The notes under the pieces are model-generated. The model did not search any database, had not been told where the DNA came from, and saw nothing but the letters and a program-made list of their open reading frames with translations. Made by a program: the position numbers and the translations under genes. Below are positions 8,270 to 18,752 of a DNA stretch of 64,000 bases, piece by piece. How positions within the stretch are numbered: the stretch's first letter is position 1; each line of letters opens with the position of its first letter. The DNA comes from Actinobacteria bacterium HGW-Actinobacteria-1 (GTDB taxonomy: Bacteria > Actinomycetota > Coriobacteriia > Anaerosomatales > Anaerosomataceae): positions 53,443 through 117,442 of the forward strand of contig PHFB01000009.1 of assembly GCA_002841355.1 (NCBI GenBank). The letters are read 5' to 3'.

Positions 8270-10123
8270 ATGACCCGCATTCGCCTCACCAGAACGCTCA
8301 CCGTAGCGGTGCTGCTCGCCCTGGTGCTCGCGTTGGCGCTCGTAATGCCCGCCTCGGCCGAGGCCAAGTCGTACACGATACCGTCGGTGAACATCACGGC
8401 CACGATCGATGACGCCGGCATGCTGCATGTCCGCGAAGAGCGTACGTTCGACTTCAGCGGCTCATTCAGCTTCGTCTACTGGGAGCTCGACACGTTCGCA
8501 AGCGACCCGGCGATGGCATTTGGACCGATCACCGTCACGGGTATGAGCGGACCCGGTGGAGCGTTCACGCTCACGGATGGCGGCGACCGCACGCCGGGAA
8601 CCTACACCGTCGTCGATCAGGGCAGCACGATTCGCGTCGACGCATTCCACGCGACGACCGACTCGGAAGCCACCTTCGTGCTCGAGTACACCGTGACGGA
8701 CGCGGCGAAGGCGTGGGATGACACCGGCGAGTTCTACTGGAAGTTCATCGGTGACCGCTGGGACCACGACGTGGACAACGTACACATTGATGTGGCGTTC
8801 CCGGGCAACCTCTCCGCAGACGATCTCAGGGTGTGGGCGCATGGTCCCCTGAACGGGGTTGTGGCCAAGAGCGCCGGGCACATGACGCTCGATGTGAGGC
8901 GCCTGCCTGAGTACACGTTCGTGGAAGGACGCGCACTGTTCCCGCGCGCCGCGCTTGCGAACGCGATTCCCACACCCGGCGCACGCGAGGCGACGGTCCT
9001 CGCCGAAGAGGGACGGCTCGCAGACGAGGCCAACGCAACGCGGCGCTCGGCGCAAGCCGCCGTGGCGGGCGGGATGACCGTGGGCATCGCGGTCCCGCTC
9101 GCAGGACTCGGTCTTGCCCTCTGGCTGTTCTTCAAGCACGGCAAAGAACGCAAGTCGAGCTACCCCGGCGGCTACTTCCGCGAACTGCCGAGCGACCTGC
9201 CACCCGCGATCGTCGGCGCTCTATGGCGCTTCGGCACGATCGGTGATGCCGAGACCGTCGCGACGCTCATGGACCTCGCGAACCGCGGGATCATCAGCGT
9301 GCGGCCAACCACCGAGACGAAAGTCGGTCTGTTCGGAAACAAGACCGAGAGCACGTACGAGCTGAAGCTCGATACGGCGCGGTGGTCCGACCTCGCACGC
9401 TTCGAGCAGGAGCTGCTCTCGTTCCTGTTCACCACGATCGCGCACGGCACGACGCTCACCATCAACGAGCTCAAGGCGGAGGCCAAGTCGCGGCCGGAGA
9501 CCTTCGCCAAGGGCATGACGGATTGGAAGAACGCCGTGGAAGCCGACGCGCAGCAGCGTGGCTTCTTCGAGAAGACCGGCAACACGCTCAAGTGGGTGCT
9601 CATCGTGGTCTCGATGGCCGTGGCATTCGCAGGCATCATGGGTTCGAGCATCGCCGAGAGCGGCTGGGGCGTGCTCTTCGGGTTCCCCTGCGCGATCGCG
9701 ATCATCGTCATCGCGTTCCAGATGCCAAGACGAACTCCGGAAGCGAACGAGCTCTACGCGAAGTACCGCGGCCTTCGCGACTACCTTCGCGACTTCAGCC
9801 GCCTCGATGAGGCCCCTCCCACGCACGTGATCCTCTGGGAGCATTTCCTCATCATGGCGGTCGTCTTCGGTATCGCCGAGCAGGTCATAGCAGCCATGCG
9901 CGTCAAGATCCCGCAGATACTGGATGACCCGGGGCTCGCGCACACCGTCTGGTGGATGTCTTCAGGGCCGGGCTATGCATCGCCGGCATCGGCGTTCACG
10001 AGCGGGTTCGCCTCGGCGGCAAGCATCGCGAGCAGTCAGATGTCGAGTTCGAGCGGTGGCGGTGGCGGCTTCTCGGGCGGTGGCGGTGGCGGTGGCGGAG
10101 GCGGAGGCGGTGGCGCCGGGTAA
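8270..10123 (+). CDS. DUF2207 membrane protein with poly-glycine tail
   Basis: Product of 617 residues. A signal peptide (residues 1-31, ending PASAEA) leads into an extracellular DUF2207 domain (about 33-230; KSYTIPSVNITATIDDAG, VREERTFDFSGSFSFVYWEL). A membrane helix follows at about 259-281, then a cytoplasmic segment, two further helices near 440-485, and a last hydrophobic segment near 527-545. The C-terminus is a run of Gly broken only by Ser/Phe (GGGGGFSGGGGGG), a known hallmark of this family. The function is unknown; an envelope role is likely. Ribosome site GAGGAGGAG is strong. Confidence 0.92.
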   Translation: MTRIRLTRTLTVAVLLALVLALALVMPASAEAKSYTIPSVNITATIDDAGMLHVREERTFDFSGSFSFVYWELDTFASDPAMAFGPITVTGMSGPGGAFTLTDGGDRTPGTYTVVDQGSTIRVDAFHATTDSEATFVLEYTVTDAAKAWDDTGEFYWKFIGDRWDHDVDNVHIDVAFPGNLSADDLRVWAHGPLNGVVAKSAGHMTLDVRRLPEYTFVEGRALFPRAALANAIPTPGAREATVLAEEGRLADEANATRRSAQAAVAGGMTVGIAVPLAGLGLALWLFFKHGKERKSSYPGGYFRELPSDLPPAIVGALWRFGTIGDAETVATLMDLANRGIISVRPTTETKVGLFGNKTESTYELKLDTARWSDLARFEQELLSFLFTTIAHGTTLTINELKAEAKSRPETFAKGMTDWKNAVEADAQQRGFFEKTGNTLKWVLIVVSMAVAFAGIMGSSIAESGWGVLFGFPCAIAIIVIAFQMPRRTPEANELYAKYRGLRDYLRDFSRLDEAPPTHVILWEHFLIMAVVFGIAEQVIAAMRVKIPQILDDPGLAHTVWWMSSGPGYASPASAFTSGFASAASIASSQMSSSSGGGGGFSGGGGGGGGGGGGGAG

Positions 10124-10190
10124 GACACGCGTCCGCGCCTTCGCGATTTGTCGATAATGTGGGAACACACTCCCTTAGGGGGTGTTCATC

Positions 10191-10628
10191 ATGAAGCGCA
10201 CTGACGTTTTCACAAAAGCGCTCGCGATCGCCGGAACCGTGCTGGTCCTCGTCCCGATCGCGGCACCGATCGTCTTCTCTGTAGCGAGCCTGATACAAGG
10301 CGAGGGGTTGCGATTCGACTGGCTGATGCCCGCGGAACTTGGAAGCGTGGCGCTCGTAGGCGGCGTGCTGGTCCTGATCGCGGCTCTGCGCGCACATGAC
10401 CGGCGACTGCTTGTCGGCGTCACGGCGGGCATCGCCGTTGCTGCGCCTGTGGCAGGCGCGGTAATCGCCAACCTGACGGGTCTCGCGAACGGTGAGGTCG
10501 AACCGGGCGGATGGGAGTCGGCCGTCGTGTTGGTGTTCTTCGCGCTATTCGCTGGGGCGCTTATTGCGCTCGGTGTCGAAGGCGGGGTCGTCAGCCGCGA
10601 CCTCTTCCGACGAAACGCCGCCGTCTAA
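10191..10628 (+). CDS. small membrane protein, unknown function
   Basis: Product of 145 residues with four hydrophobic helices (ALAIAGTVLVLVPIAAPIVFSV; LGSVALVGGVLVLIAAL; LVGVTAGIAVAAPVAGAVI; SAVVLVFFALFAGALIALGV). No family is recognised. The ATG at 10191 is chosen over GTG at 10182 for spacing from the AGGGGG site; the site itself can pair with CTCCC in a short imperfect hairpin (10163-10188). It converges with trpA, and the two stop codons overlap within CTAA at 10625-10628. Confidence 0.75.
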   Translation: MKRTDVFTKALAIAGTVLVLVPIAAPIVFSVASLIQGEGLRFDWLMPAELGSVALVGGVLVLIAALRAHDRRLLVGVTAGIAVAAPVAGAVIANLTGLANGEVEPGGWESAVVLVFFALFAGALIALGVEGGVVSRDLFRRNAAV

Positions 10629-11416
10629 TCACGCGCAGCTACGGCAACAAGCTCACGCACGAACGCCTCGAGCGCGACGGGCTCACCCTGGCGCCTGACG
10701 ATTGCGCTGCCCACCACGACGCCGTCGGCGATCTTCGCGACCTCGGCGGCCTGCTCGGCCGTCCCCACGCCGAAGCCGACTGCAACCGGCAGCGTCGTGT
10801 GCTCGCGCACGCGCGCCACAAGCCCGGGGAGCCCTGCCGCGAGTTCGTCGCGCTCCCCTGTCACCCCAAGCGACGACACCACGTACACGAAGCCGCGCGA
10901 GCGCGCACCGAGCGCCTCGAGGCGCGCAGGCGTGGATGTCGGTGCCGCCAGGAAGACGGTATCGATGCCGAGCGGCTCACTTGCGGCGAGCCAACGATCG
11001 GCCATCGGTGAATCCGGCGGCAGATCGGGCACGATGAAGCCACTCACGCGTGCCTCGGCAGCAAGCGCTGCCACGCGGGGAAAGCCGAGGCGCATCATCG
11101 GGTTGAGGTACGTCATGAGCGCGATAGGTGGCGCGTCTGAATGCGCCTCCATGAACTCGCCAGCGAGCGCGATCGTCTCGGCCAGGCCGAAGCCGTTGCC
11201 GAGCGCCACCTTGCCGGCCTCGACGATCACGGGGCCATCGGCCACAGCGTCGCCGTACGGCACGCCAAGCTCGATGACGCCGGCGCCGCCGCGCGCGACC
11301 GCCTCAAGCGCCGCGAGCGAGCCAGCGCGGTCGGGATACCCGGCCATCACGTAAGCGACGAGCACGGAGTGCCCGCCTACGAATGCGCGGCCGAGTCCGC
11401 TGGCACTCTCAGTCAA
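10625..11416 (-). CDS. trpA: tryptophan synthase alpha chain
   Basis: Cleaves indole-3-glycerol phosphate to indole, which is channelled to the beta subunit. The 263-residue TIM barrel has the family signature [16 protein letters not shown], containing a catalytic acidic residue, and the phosphate loop [13 protein letters not shown]. It is the last gene of the trp operon, overlapping trpB by 8 nt, an arrangement typical for the stoichiometric TrpA-TrpB complex. Its stop overlaps that of the converging membrane-protein gene. Confidence 0.96.
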   Translation of the reverse strand: MTESASGLGRAFVGGHSVLVAYVMAGYPDRAGSLAALEAVARGGAGVIELGVPYGDAVADGPVIVEAGKVALGNGFGLAETIALAGEFMEAHSDAPPIALMTYLNPMMRLGFPRVAALAAEARVSGFIVPDLPPDSPMADRWLAASEPLGIDTVFLAAPTSTPARLEALGARSRGFVYVVSSLGVTGERDELAAGLPGLVARVREHTTLPVAVGFGVGTAEQAAEVAKIADGVVVGSAIVRRQGEPVALEAFVRELVAVAARD

Positions 11417-12647
11417 CGCCGAGACCCGCTTCGCGGACGATGTCCATGTCCTTGTCGCCTCGGCCGGAGACGTTGACGATCACGACCGCGTCGGGACCGA
11501 GTTCGGCGGCGAGGCGCGGCAGAAGCGCAAGCGCATGTGAGGACTCGATTGCCGGGATGATGCCTTCTGTGCGCGTGCAGAGCGCGAACGCGTCCACGGC
11601 TTCCTGGTCAGTGACCGCCTCGTAGCGCACGAGGCCCTCATCCTTGAAGAAGCTGTGCTCGGGGCCTACACCCGGGTAGTCGAGTCCTGCCGAGATGCTG
11701 TACGCCTCAAGCGGGTTGCCGGCATCGTCTTGCAGCAGGTAGCTGTAGAAACCATGCAGCACGCCAGGCGAGCCCTTCGTGAGCGCCGCGCCATGCTTGC
11801 CGGATTCCAGGCCGAGACCCGCCGCTTCGGCACCCACGAGCAGCGGGCGCTCCTCGGCAGGGACATCGCGCAGGAACGGGAAGAACATACCGGCCGCGTT
11901 GGAGCCACCGCCGACGCACGCGACCACCGCGTCAACGCGCGGGATGGCCTTCTCGGCCATCTGCGCGATGGTCTCCGTGCCGATCACGGCCTGAAAGTCG
12001 CGAACCATGGCGGGATACGGATGCGGGCCCACAACCGAACCGATGACGTAGAAGGTGTCCTCGACGCGCTCGACCCAGTGACGGAGCGCGGCCGTAACGG
12101 CATCGGCGAGCGTGCCGGTTCCCTCTGCCACGGGCACGACCTCCGCGCCGAGCAGCCGCATCTTGTAGACGTTCAGCGACTGGCGGCGGATGTCCTCGGT
12201 GCCCATGAAGACGGCGCACTCGAGACCCATGAGCGCGGCGGTGGTGGCCGTGGCGACGCCGTGCTGGCCGGCGCCGGTCTCGGCGATCACGCGGTGCTTG
12301 CCCATGCGCTTGGCGAGCAGGCACTGCCCGAGCGTGTTGTTGATCTTGTGCGCCCCGGTGTGGTTGAGGTCCTCGCGCTTGAGGTAGACGGCGCCAAGCC
12401 CGGTCGCCTCGGCGAGACGGTCGGCGCGGTAGAGCGGCGAAGGGCGACCCACGTAGTCGGTGAGGAGCAGGTTCAGCTCCTCGGCAAACGCCGGATCAGC
12501 CTGCGCCTCGCGATAGGCTGCCTCAAGCTCGGCGAGCACCGGCATGACCGTCTCGGGCACAAAGGTGCCGCCATACGGGCCGAAGAAGCCCTGGGCGTCG
12601 GGGCTGGCGTACGCGTCGTCAGCGGACGGCAACAGAACGTCGGACAT
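11409..12647 (-). CDS. trpB: tryptophan synthase beta chain (TrpB1 type)
   Basis: PLP enzyme joining indole and serine to make tryptophan. The 412-residue product has the N-terminal [10 protein letters not shown], the PLP lysine in [16 protein letters not shown], and the phosphate loop GGGSNAAG. It is the classical TrpA-partnered form: close to 400 residues and overlapping trpA. A second, divergent trpB lies in the same operon (13288-14655). The start ATG lies 3 nt from the trpF stop. Confidence 0.97.
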   Translation of the reverse strand: MSDVLLPSADDAYASPDAQGFFGPYGGTFVPETVMPVLAELEAAYREAQADPAFAEELNLLLTDYVGRPSPLYRADRLAEATGLGAVYLKREDLNHTGAHKINNTLGQCLLAKRMGKHRVIAETGAGQHGVATATTAALMGLECAVFMGTEDIRRQSLNVYKMRLLGAEVVPVAEGTGTLADAVTAALRHWVERVEDTFYVIGSVVGPHPYPAMVRDFQAVIGTETIAQMAEKAIPRVDAVVACVGGGSNAAGMFFPFLRDVPAEERPLLVGAEAAGLGLESGKHGAALTKGSPGVLHGFYSYLLQDDAGNPLEAYSISAGLDYPGVGPEHSFFKDEGLVRYEAVTDQEAVDAFALCTRTEGIIPAIESSHALALLPRLAAELGPDAVVIVNVSGRGDKDMDIVREAGLGVD

Positions 12648-12650
12648 GCG

Positions 12651-13283
12651 TCATCCCTCCTGGTCGGCCGCGCGTACGGCGGCCATGAATGCTGCGATCT
12701 TGATGGGGTCCTTGTGGCCGGGATGCTCCTCGACCCCCGAGGAGACGTCGACGGCAAACGGGCGGGCGATGCGGATCGCCTCGGCCACGTTCTGCGGTGA
12801 GAGACCGCCGGCCAGGAAGATGTGGAGCCCTTCGGGGCGGTTGCGAGTGAGGAGTTGCCAGTCGAAAGTCCGTCCAGTACCACCGCGTTTGCGAGGATCC
12901 TTTGCGTCGAGCAGGAATGCGTGGACGGCCGCCCCAAAGGGTTCGAGCTCCTCAAAAGCGAACGCCGTGCCGACTTGCAGAGCCTTGATGACGGGCACCG
13001 GCGCAGCAAGACACGCCTCGGGCGTTTCGTCGCCGTGGAACTGCACGTACGTGAGTCCGATACGCTCCGTCGCCTCAGCTACATACTCGGGATCGGCGTT
13101 GACGAACACGCCCACGCGCGCCACTGACGCCGGTACGTCGGCGAGTGCCCGTGCCGCCTCGGCGATGGTGACTTGCCGGGAGCTCGGGGCGAGCACCACC
13201 CCGAGGGCGTCGGCCCCCGCCGCAACGGCGGTCCGAGCGTCCCCGGGGTTCGTGATGCCGCATATCTTGACGCGCGTGCGCAC
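12651..13283 (-). CDS. trpF: phosphoribosylanthranilate isomerase
   Basis: Amadori rearrangement of phosphoribosylanthranilate to CdRP, third step of the Trp branch. The 210-residue TIM barrel begins VKICGITNPGDA, where Cys is the family's catalytic residue, and includes YVQFHGDETPEACL, LLDAKDPRKRGGTG with a catalytic Asp, and the phosphate loops FLAGGLSPQNV and AVDVSSGVE. I placed the start at GTG 13283, 4 nt after the trpB2 stop; longer frames run back through trpB2 in another frame. Confidence 0.95.
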   Translation of the reverse strand: MRTRVKICGITNPGDARTAVAAGADALGVVLAPSSRQVTIAEAARALADVPASVARVGVFVNADPEYVAEATERIGLTYVQFHGDETPEACLAAPVPVIKALQVGTAFAFEELEPFGAAVHAFLLDAKDPRKRGGTGRTFDWQLLTRNRPEGLHIFLAGGLSPQNVAEAIRIARPFAVDVSSGVEEHPGHKDPIKIAAFMAAVRAADQEG

Positions 13284-13287
13284 GTCG

Positions 13288-14655
13288 CTACTCGTTCTCG
13301 CAGAGGGTTGCGCCTGCTGCGAAGTCGAAATCCTTGAGCTCGCCGTTGTTGTACGCGGCGTATGCTGCCAGGTCGAAGTGCCCGTGACCCGAGAGGTTGA
13401 ACAGAATCGTCTTGTCCTCGCCCGCTGCCTGGGCGTCCTTCGCCTCGTTGATCGCGGCGAGGATCGCGTGGCTCGACTCCGGCGCGGGCAGGATGCCCTC
13501 GGCGCGAGCGAACTGCACGGCTGCTGCGAAGCACGCGGTCTGGTCGACGGCGACTGCCTCGGCCTCACCCTCGTGGACGAGCTGCGAGACGAGCGGCGAG
13601 TCGCCGTGATAGCGCAGGCCGCCGGCGTGGATGCCAGCGGGCACGAAGTCGTGACCGAGCGTGTACATGAGCATCTGCGGCGTCATGCCGGCCTCGTCGC
13701 CGAGGTCGTACTTGTACTCGCCAGCCGTGAGCGTCGGGCATGCCTTGGGCTCGACTGCAAGCAGGCGTGCGTTGCTCTTGCCCTCAAGCTTGCGCTGGTA
13801 GTACGGGAACGCGATTCCGGCGAAGTTGCTGCCGCCGCCGACGCACGCCACGACCACATCGGGCTCCTCGTCGGCAAGCGCCATCTGCTCGATGGCCTCA
13901 AGGCCGATGATGGTCTGGTGCAGACAGACGTGGTTGAGGACCGAGCCAAGCGCGTAGTGCGTACCCGGGTCCTTGATCGCGACCTCGACAGCCTCGGAAA
14001 TGGCGATGCCGAGCGAACCGGTGCTGTTCGGATCCATCGCGAGCACGTGGCGACCGGCGTCCGTGAGGTTCGTCGGCGAGGGGTGCACGGTGCCGCCGTA
14101 GGTCTCCATGAGGATGCGGCGGTACGGCTTCTGCTCGTAGCTGACCTTCACCATGAAGACCTCGACGTCGATACCGTACAGCGCACCGGCGATCGAGAGC
14201 GCGCTGCCCCACTGGCCGGCGCCGGTCTCGGTGGAGATCTTGGTGATACCCTCCTGCTTGTTGTAGTACGCCTGCGGGATCGCGGTGTTCGGCTTGTGCG
14301 AGCCGGCCGGGCTCACGCCTTCGTACTTGTAGAAGATCTTGACGCCTGCAGGCAGGCCCAGATCCTTCTCAAGCTGGCGCGCGCGCAGCAGCGGCGAGGG
14401 GCGATACGTCTTGTAGACGTCGATGACCGCGCCGGGGATGTCGATCCAGCGATCGGGCGACATCTCCTGCTTGATGCACTCCGCCGGGAAGATCATGGCG
14501 AGCCGCTCACCGATCTGGTCCATCGTGAGTTCGGTGCCATCCGGTGCAAACGCCTTCGGCGGCGCCGGCGGCGTCTTGAGGTCCGGCATGATGTTGTACC
14601 ACGCCTCGGGAATCCTGGTCTCATCGAGCCCGAACCTCGTCTTGTCGCTACCCAT
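13288..14655 (-). CDS. trpB2: TrpB2-type tryptophan synthase beta-like enzyme
   Basis: Second beta-chain homologue, 455 residues, about 45 longer than the TrpB1 at 11409. It matches the TrpB2 subfamily: an N-terminal extension (WYNIMPDLKTPPAPP), PLP lysine in SPAGSHKPN, TGAGQWGSAL and GGGSNFAG. Known TrpB2 enzymes can act without TrpA, using free indole or acting as a serine/threonine-type deaminase or salvage enzyme (family knowledge). Here it sits inside the trp operon between trpC and trpF, so it is under the same T-box. Which role it fills is not visible from sequence. Confidence 0.93.
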   Translation of the reverse strand: MGSDKTRFGLDETRIPEAWYNIMPDLKTPPAPPKAFAPDGTELTMDQIGERLAMIFPAECIKQEMSPDRWIDIPGAVIDVYKTYRPSPLLRARQLEKDLGLPAGVKIFYKYEGVSPAGSHKPNTAIPQAYYNKQEGITKISTETGAGQWGSALSIAGALYGIDVEVFMVKVSYEQKPYRRILMETYGGTVHPSPTNLTDAGRHVLAMDPNSTGSLGIAISEAVEVAIKDPGTHYALGSVLNHVCLHQTIIGLEAIEQMALADEEPDVVVACVGGGSNFAGIAFPYYQRKLEGKSNARLLAVEPKACPTLTAGEYKYDLGDEAGMTPQMLMYTLGHDFVPAGIHAGGLRYHGDSPLVSQLVHEGEAEAVAVDQTACFAAAVQFARAEGILPAPESSHAILAAINEAKDAQAAGEDKTILFNLSGHGHFDLAAYAAYNNGELKDFDFAAGATLCENE

Positions 14656-14670
14656 GTCCTGCTCCCTCCC

Positions 14671-14715
14671 CGGGGCGCCTGCCCCGAAATCCTGCGGCCA
14701 CCGGGTCCGGAGGCC
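14671..14715 (-). other. two hairpins in the trpC-trpB2 gap
   Basis: The 73-nt gap between trpC and trpB2 is the only sizeable break in an otherwise overlapping operon. It holds a 6-bp stem with a 4-nt loop (14671-14686) and a second stem with one A-A mismatch (14696-14715). No T-run follows either. They could stabilise message ends or lower read-through, which is inference. Confidence 0.4.
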
Positions 14716-14728
14716 GTATGTTCCCTTC

Positions 14729-15529
14729 TCAGAGCGCGATCACTCGCTTCGCAACGCCGGTCAACTCTGCAAGCACGTCCTCGGGAAACGGCGACCGCAT
14801 CAGCGTCTCGCCGACAAGAACCGCATCCGCACCGACCTCGGCCGCAGCTTCAACGTCCGCGCGGGTTTTCACGCCGCTCGCCGCGACCAGCGTGAGCTCG
14901 TAGCGTCCGGCCGCCCGGATGACCTCGCGCGCCCGTTCGGGGTCGACATCGAGGGTGCGCAGGTTGCGACTGTTCACCGCGACCACGCCGGAGCGAACGC
15001 CAAGAGCGATCGCGAGCTCCTCTTCCGAGGCGATCTCCACAAGCGGCGTCATGCCAAGCGTCTCGGCGATGTTCGCGAAGTCGCGCGTCATATGGCCGAG
15101 GACGGATACCATGAGCAGCACCGCATCGGCACCGTGTCCGCGCGCCACGAACAGCTGCACCGGATCGATGATGAAGTCTTTGCAGAGCACCGGCACGTCG
15201 ACGGCATCGGCCACATCCGAGAGATCCGCGAAGCTGCCGCCGAAGTACTCGGGCTCAGTGAGCACGCTGATCGCCGCGGCGCCGCCGTCCTGGTAGTGGA
15301 GCGCCTGCTTCGACGCCTCGCAGTCGGGCGCGATGGCACCGGCGCTTGGCGACGCCTTCTTCACCTCGGCGATGACGGCCACGTCGAGACGCTCACGCAG
15401 CGCCGCGCCGAAGTCACGCGGTGCACGAGAGCAGCACGCGAGGCGCTCGCGGTCGGCCGGCGAGAGGTCGCCATACTCGGCCCTGATGCGATCGCGGCGC
15501 TTTGCCATGACGGTCTCGAGGAAGCTCAC
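14729..15529 (-). CDS. trpC: indole-3-glycerol phosphate synthase
   Basis: Ring closure of CdRP to indole-3-glycerol phosphate. The 266-residue TIM barrel carries [13 protein letters not shown] with the catalytic Lys, [22 protein letters not shown] with the second Lys, the Glu of [18 protein letters not shown]-like [10 protein letters not shown] and the closing [11 protein letters not shown] and [12 protein letters not shown] phosphate loops. The GTG at 15529 overlaps the trpGD stop in a GTGA quartet, so it is translationally coupled. Confidence 0.95.
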   Translation of the reverse strand: MSFLETVMAKRRDRIRAEYGDLSPADRERLACCSRAPRDFGAALRERLDVAVIAEVKKASPSAGAIAPDCEASKQALHYQDGGAAAISVLTEPEYFGGSFADLSDVADAVDVPVLCKDFIIDPVQLFVARGHGADAVLLMVSVLGHMTRDFANIAETLGMTPLVEIASEEELAIALGVRSGVVAVNSRNLRTLDVDPERAREVIRAAGRYELTLVAASGVKTRADVEAAAEVGADAVLVGETLMRSPFPEDVLAELTGVAKRVIAL

Positions 15530-17232
15530 GCGCTCGCCTCCCCCGCCGGCCGTGCGCTCACGCTCACGAGCAGCTCGAGCGCCTGTGCCGCGCGGCCCGA
15601 GTCGATCGATTCGCGAGCGCGCACGACGCCTTCTGCGAGGTCCGCGACCTCGCCTGCCGCAAGGAGCGCCGCGGCTGCGTTCACGAGCACGACGTCGCGC
15701 TTGGGACCGTGCTCGCCGCCGAGGATCGCCCGCAGGATCGTCGCGTTCTCGGCAGCGTCGCCGCCGGCGATGTCCGCGAGCGTGCCGCGCGCGACGCCGA
15801 TCTCCTCGGGCAGGACTGTGTACGTGCGCACGCCGCCGGCCGCCGCATCGAACTCCGAGACGGTCGTCGGACCGCTCGCGGAGACCTCGTCCATGCCGGG
15901 ATGACCGTGTACCACCAAGACCCGCTCGGCACCGAGGCGTCCGGCGACTTCGGCCATCGTCGGCGCCAGGTTCGCGTCGTACACGCCCAGGAGCTGCCGT
16001 GTGGCGCCCGCGGGGTTCGTGAGCGGACCGAGGATGTTGAAGACGGTGCGGATGCCGATCTCGCGGCGCGTGGGGCCCGCGTGGCGCATGCTCGCGTGAA
16101 GCGACTGCGCGAAGAGGAACCCAACACCGCACTCGTCGATGCAGCGCGCGATGGCGGCGGCGTCGAGGCCGACGTTCACCCCGAGCGCTTCCAGCACGTC
16201 CGCGCTTCCTGCTGCCGAGGAGACCGCGCGGTTGCCGTGCTTGGCGACCGGCACGCCTGCGCCGGCCACCACGAACGCCGTGGTCGTGGAGATGTTGAAG
16301 GTGTGGAGGCCGTCGCCGCCGGTGCCGCAGGTGTCGATGTAGCGCGCGGCCGTGGGGCGCACGGGCGTGGCGTGCTCGCGCATGGCGCGCGCGAAGCCGA
16401 CGATCTCGTCGACCGTCTCGCCCTTCATCCGCATCCCCACCACGAGCGCGCTGATCTGCGCCGGGGTGGCCTCGCCGTCCATGATCGCGTTCATGACGAG
16501 TTCGGCCTCGCTCTCGGAAAGCGCGTTTCCGCTGCTCACCCGCGCTATCGCGCCGCCGATGCCGGTGACCTCGGCAAGCCTTGCCGAGGAACGCGCCGTG
16601 CCGCCGGCCGCCGCAAGGGTGGCCGGTGCGCCGGAGACGCCGCCAGAGAGCGGCACCTCGCCGCAGATGTCGAGGAAGTTCGCGAGGAGCTTCGTGCCCT
16701 CGGGGGTGAGCACGCTCTCGGGATGGAACTGCACGCCGAAGACAGGCTTGTCGCGGTGCCGCAGACCCATGATGACGCCGTCAGGGGTGCGCGCCGTGAC
16801 CTCGAGCGTCGCGTCCGGCACGCTCGTCGCATCCACGCACAGCGAGTGGTAGCGGGTCGCCGTGAACGGGCTGGGCACGCCAGCGAAGATGCCGAGACCG
16901 TCGTGCGTGATGTCGTCGGTCTTGCCGTGCACCGGCTTCGGCGAGCGGCAGACGCTCCCGCCGTACACCTCGGCTATCACCTGGTGGCCGAGACAGACGC
17001 CCAGCACCGGCACGCCCGCGGCGACTGCCGAGCGCACGACATCCGCCGAGATGCCCGCCTCGGCCGGTGTGCCCGGCCCCGGCGAGATGACGACGCCAGC
17101 GGGTCCAAGCGCGAGTGCCTCCTCGGCGGTGATGGCATCGTTGCGCTCGACGCGCACCTCGCCGCCGAGCGCGGAGAGCAGCTGCACGAGGTTGTAGGTG
17201 AAGGAGTCGTAGTTGTCGATGACAAGGATCAT
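15526..17232 (-). CDS. trpGD: fused anthranilate synthase glutaminase and anthranilate phosphoribosyltransferase
   Basis: Single 568-residue chain. The first ~195 residues are the TrpG glutamine amidotransferase ([15 protein letters not shown]; nucleophile Cys in LGVCLGHQ; His and Glu in VQFHPES), which feeds ammonia to TrpE. A low-complexity Gly/Ala linker (about 196-220) leads to TrpD ([35 protein letters not shown]), which attaches phosphoribosyl to anthranilate. The ATG at 17232 has a GGAGGTG site and overlaps the trpE stop (ATGA). The fusion is known in enterobacteria and some other phyla. Confidence 0.96.
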   Translation of the reverse strand: MILVIDNYDSFTYNLVQLLSALGGEVRVERNDAITAEEALALGPAGVVISPGPGTPAEAGISADVVRSAVAAGVPVLGVCLGHQVIAEVYGGSVCRSPKPVHGKTDDITHDGLGIFAGVPSPFTATRYHSLCVDATSVPDATLEVTARTPDGVIMGLRHRDKPVFGVQFHPESVLTPEGTKLLANFLDICGEVPLSGGVSGAPATLAAAGGTARSSARLAEVTGIGGAIARVSSGNALSESEAELVMNAIMDGEATPAQISALVVGMRMKGETVDEIVGFARAMREHATPVRPTAARYIDTCGTGGDGLHTFNISTTTAFVVAGAGVPVAKHGNRAVSSAAGSADVLEALGVNVGLDAAAIARCIDECGVGFLFAQSLHASMRHAGPTRREIGIRTVFNILGPLTNPAGATRQLLGVYDANLAPTMAEVAGRLGAERVLVVHGHPGMDEVSASGPTTVSEFDAAAGGVRTYTVLPEEIGVARGTLADIAGGDAAENATILRAILGGEHGPKRDVVLVNAAAALLAAGEVADLAEGVVRARESIDSGRAAQALELLVSVSARPAGEASA

Positions 17233-18716
17233 GCCGACACCTCCCCGTACATCCCGGCGGCTAGCTCGAGCGCCCGGTGGAGCGCGCGCGCCTTGTGCTG
17301 GCACTCCTCGAACTCAAGCTCCGGGTTGGAATCCGCCACGATGCCCGCGCCGGACTGCAGGTACGCCCGGCCGTTCGCGAGCACGATCGTGCGAATCGTG
17401 ATGCACATATCCATGGCGCCATCGAGGCCGAAGTACCCGACCGTCCCCGCGTACGGCCCGCGCGCTGCCGGCTCGAGGCCGGCGATGAGCTCCATCGCGC
17501 GCACCTTCGGGGCGCCGGAGACGGTGCCGGCCGGGAACGTCGCCCGAAGTGCGTCGAATGCGTCCTTGCCCTCGGCAAGCACGCCGGTCACGTTGCTCAC
17601 AATGTGCATGACGTGGCTGTAGTACTCGACTTCCATGAGCTCGTCGACTTTCACGGTGCCCGGCGCGCTCACGCGGCCGAGGTCGTTGCGCCCCAGGTCC
17701 ACGAGCATGACGTGCTCGGCACGCTCCTTCTCATCGGCGAGGAGATCGGCGCGCAGGCGGCCGTCCTCGGCAGCATCGACGCCGCGCGGGCGGGTGCCGG
17801 CAAGCGGACGCGTAAGCACGGTACCGTCTTCCACGCGCACGAGCGGCTCGGGGCTCGAGCCCACGAGCGTGACCTCGCGCGTGCGAACGTAGAACATGTA
17901 CGGGCTCGGGTTGACCGCGCGAAGCACGCGGTAGAGGTCCAGCCCGTCGCCCTCGTACGGTGCTGAGAAGCGCTGTGAGAGCACGATCTGGAAGATGTCG
18001 CCGGCCGCGATGTGCTCCTTGCCGGCCTCAACGCTTGCGATGTACTCCTCGCGGGAGCTGTGCGCGGTAAGCGGCACCTCGGCGGCCGCACCGACCGAGC
18101 CGAGCTCGGCTCCGCGCGGGCCCTCGTCGATGCGCTTGAGATAACTGTCGATGCGCTTGAGCGCCGCATCGTACGCGGCCTCCGGGGCGCCGCCAGGACG
18201 GACGGGTGCGATGACCTGCATGACGCGCCGCGCGTGGTCGAAGGCGACCACGATGTCGGCCATCATGAACACCATGTCGGGCACGTCAAGCTCGTCGTTC
18301 TCGTGCCGGGGAACGCGCTCGAACCCGCTCGTGGCCTCATAGCCGAGGAACCCGACGGCGCCGCCCACGAAGAGCGGCAACCCGGGAACGCGCGCCACAC
18401 GACCTGCGTCGAGCTTGCGCGCCACGACCCGCAGCGGGTCTTGTGCGTGCTCGCCGGTGACGCCGCCGTTCTCGACGACGACCTCGGCCCCACGCGCGGT
18501 GATGACCTCCCGGTCGCCCACGCCGAGGAAGCTGTAGCGGCCGAGCCGCTCACCGCCAAGGACGCTCTCGAGCAGGAACGCGTGCTCGGCGCCCTCGGCA
18601 AGGGACATGAACGCGCTGATCGGCGTGGCGAGGTCCGCGTAGACCTCGCGGGCGACCGGCACGACGTCGTGGTCTGCTGCCAGCCGGACGAACTCTTCCT
18701 TGCTTGGAACGATCAT
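17229..18716 (-). CDS. trpE: anthranilate synthase component I
   Basis: Chorismate plus ammonia to anthranilate, the committing step. The 495-residue product has the usual TrpE length. The C-terminal chorismate-binding domain has [32 protein letters not shown] [21 protein letters not shown], and [15 protein letters not shown]. The ATG at 18716 follows the T-box terminator by about 35 nt; a longer open frame runs through the leader and is not coding. First gene of the trp operon. Confidence 0.97.
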   Translation of the reverse strand: MIVPSKEEFVRLAADHDVVPVAREVYADLATPISAFMSLAEGAEHAFLLESVLGGERLGRYSFLGVGDREVITARGAEVVVENGGVTGEHAQDPLRVVARKLDAGRVARVPGLPLFVGGAVGFLGYEATSGFERVPRHENDELDVPDMVFMMADIVVAFDHARRVMQVIAPVRPGGAPEAAYDAALKRIDSYLKRIDEGPRGAELGSVGAAAEVPLTAHSSREEYIASVEAGKEHIAAGDIFQIVLSQRFSAPYEGDGLDLYRVLRAVNPSPYMFYVRTREVTLVGSSPEPLVRVEDGTVLTRPLAGTRPRGVDAAEDGRLRADLLADEKERAEHVMLVDLGRNDLGRVSAPGTVKVDELMEVEYYSHVMHIVSNVTGVLAEGKDAFDALRATFPAGTVSGAPKVRAMELIAGLEPAARGPYAGTVGYFGLDGAMDMCITIRTIVLANGRAYLQSGAGIVADSNPELEFEECQHKARALHRALELAAGMYGEVSA

Positions 18717-18752
18717 GTGCCTGACTCGCTTTCTGGATGGTCCCTGAGAATA

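Noticed and set aside
14423..17622. Long open frames on the plus strand opposite trpC, trpGD and trpE
   Set aside because: They are antisense shadows of genes with full motif sets, with low-complexity Arg/Ala/Glu products and no ribosome sites.
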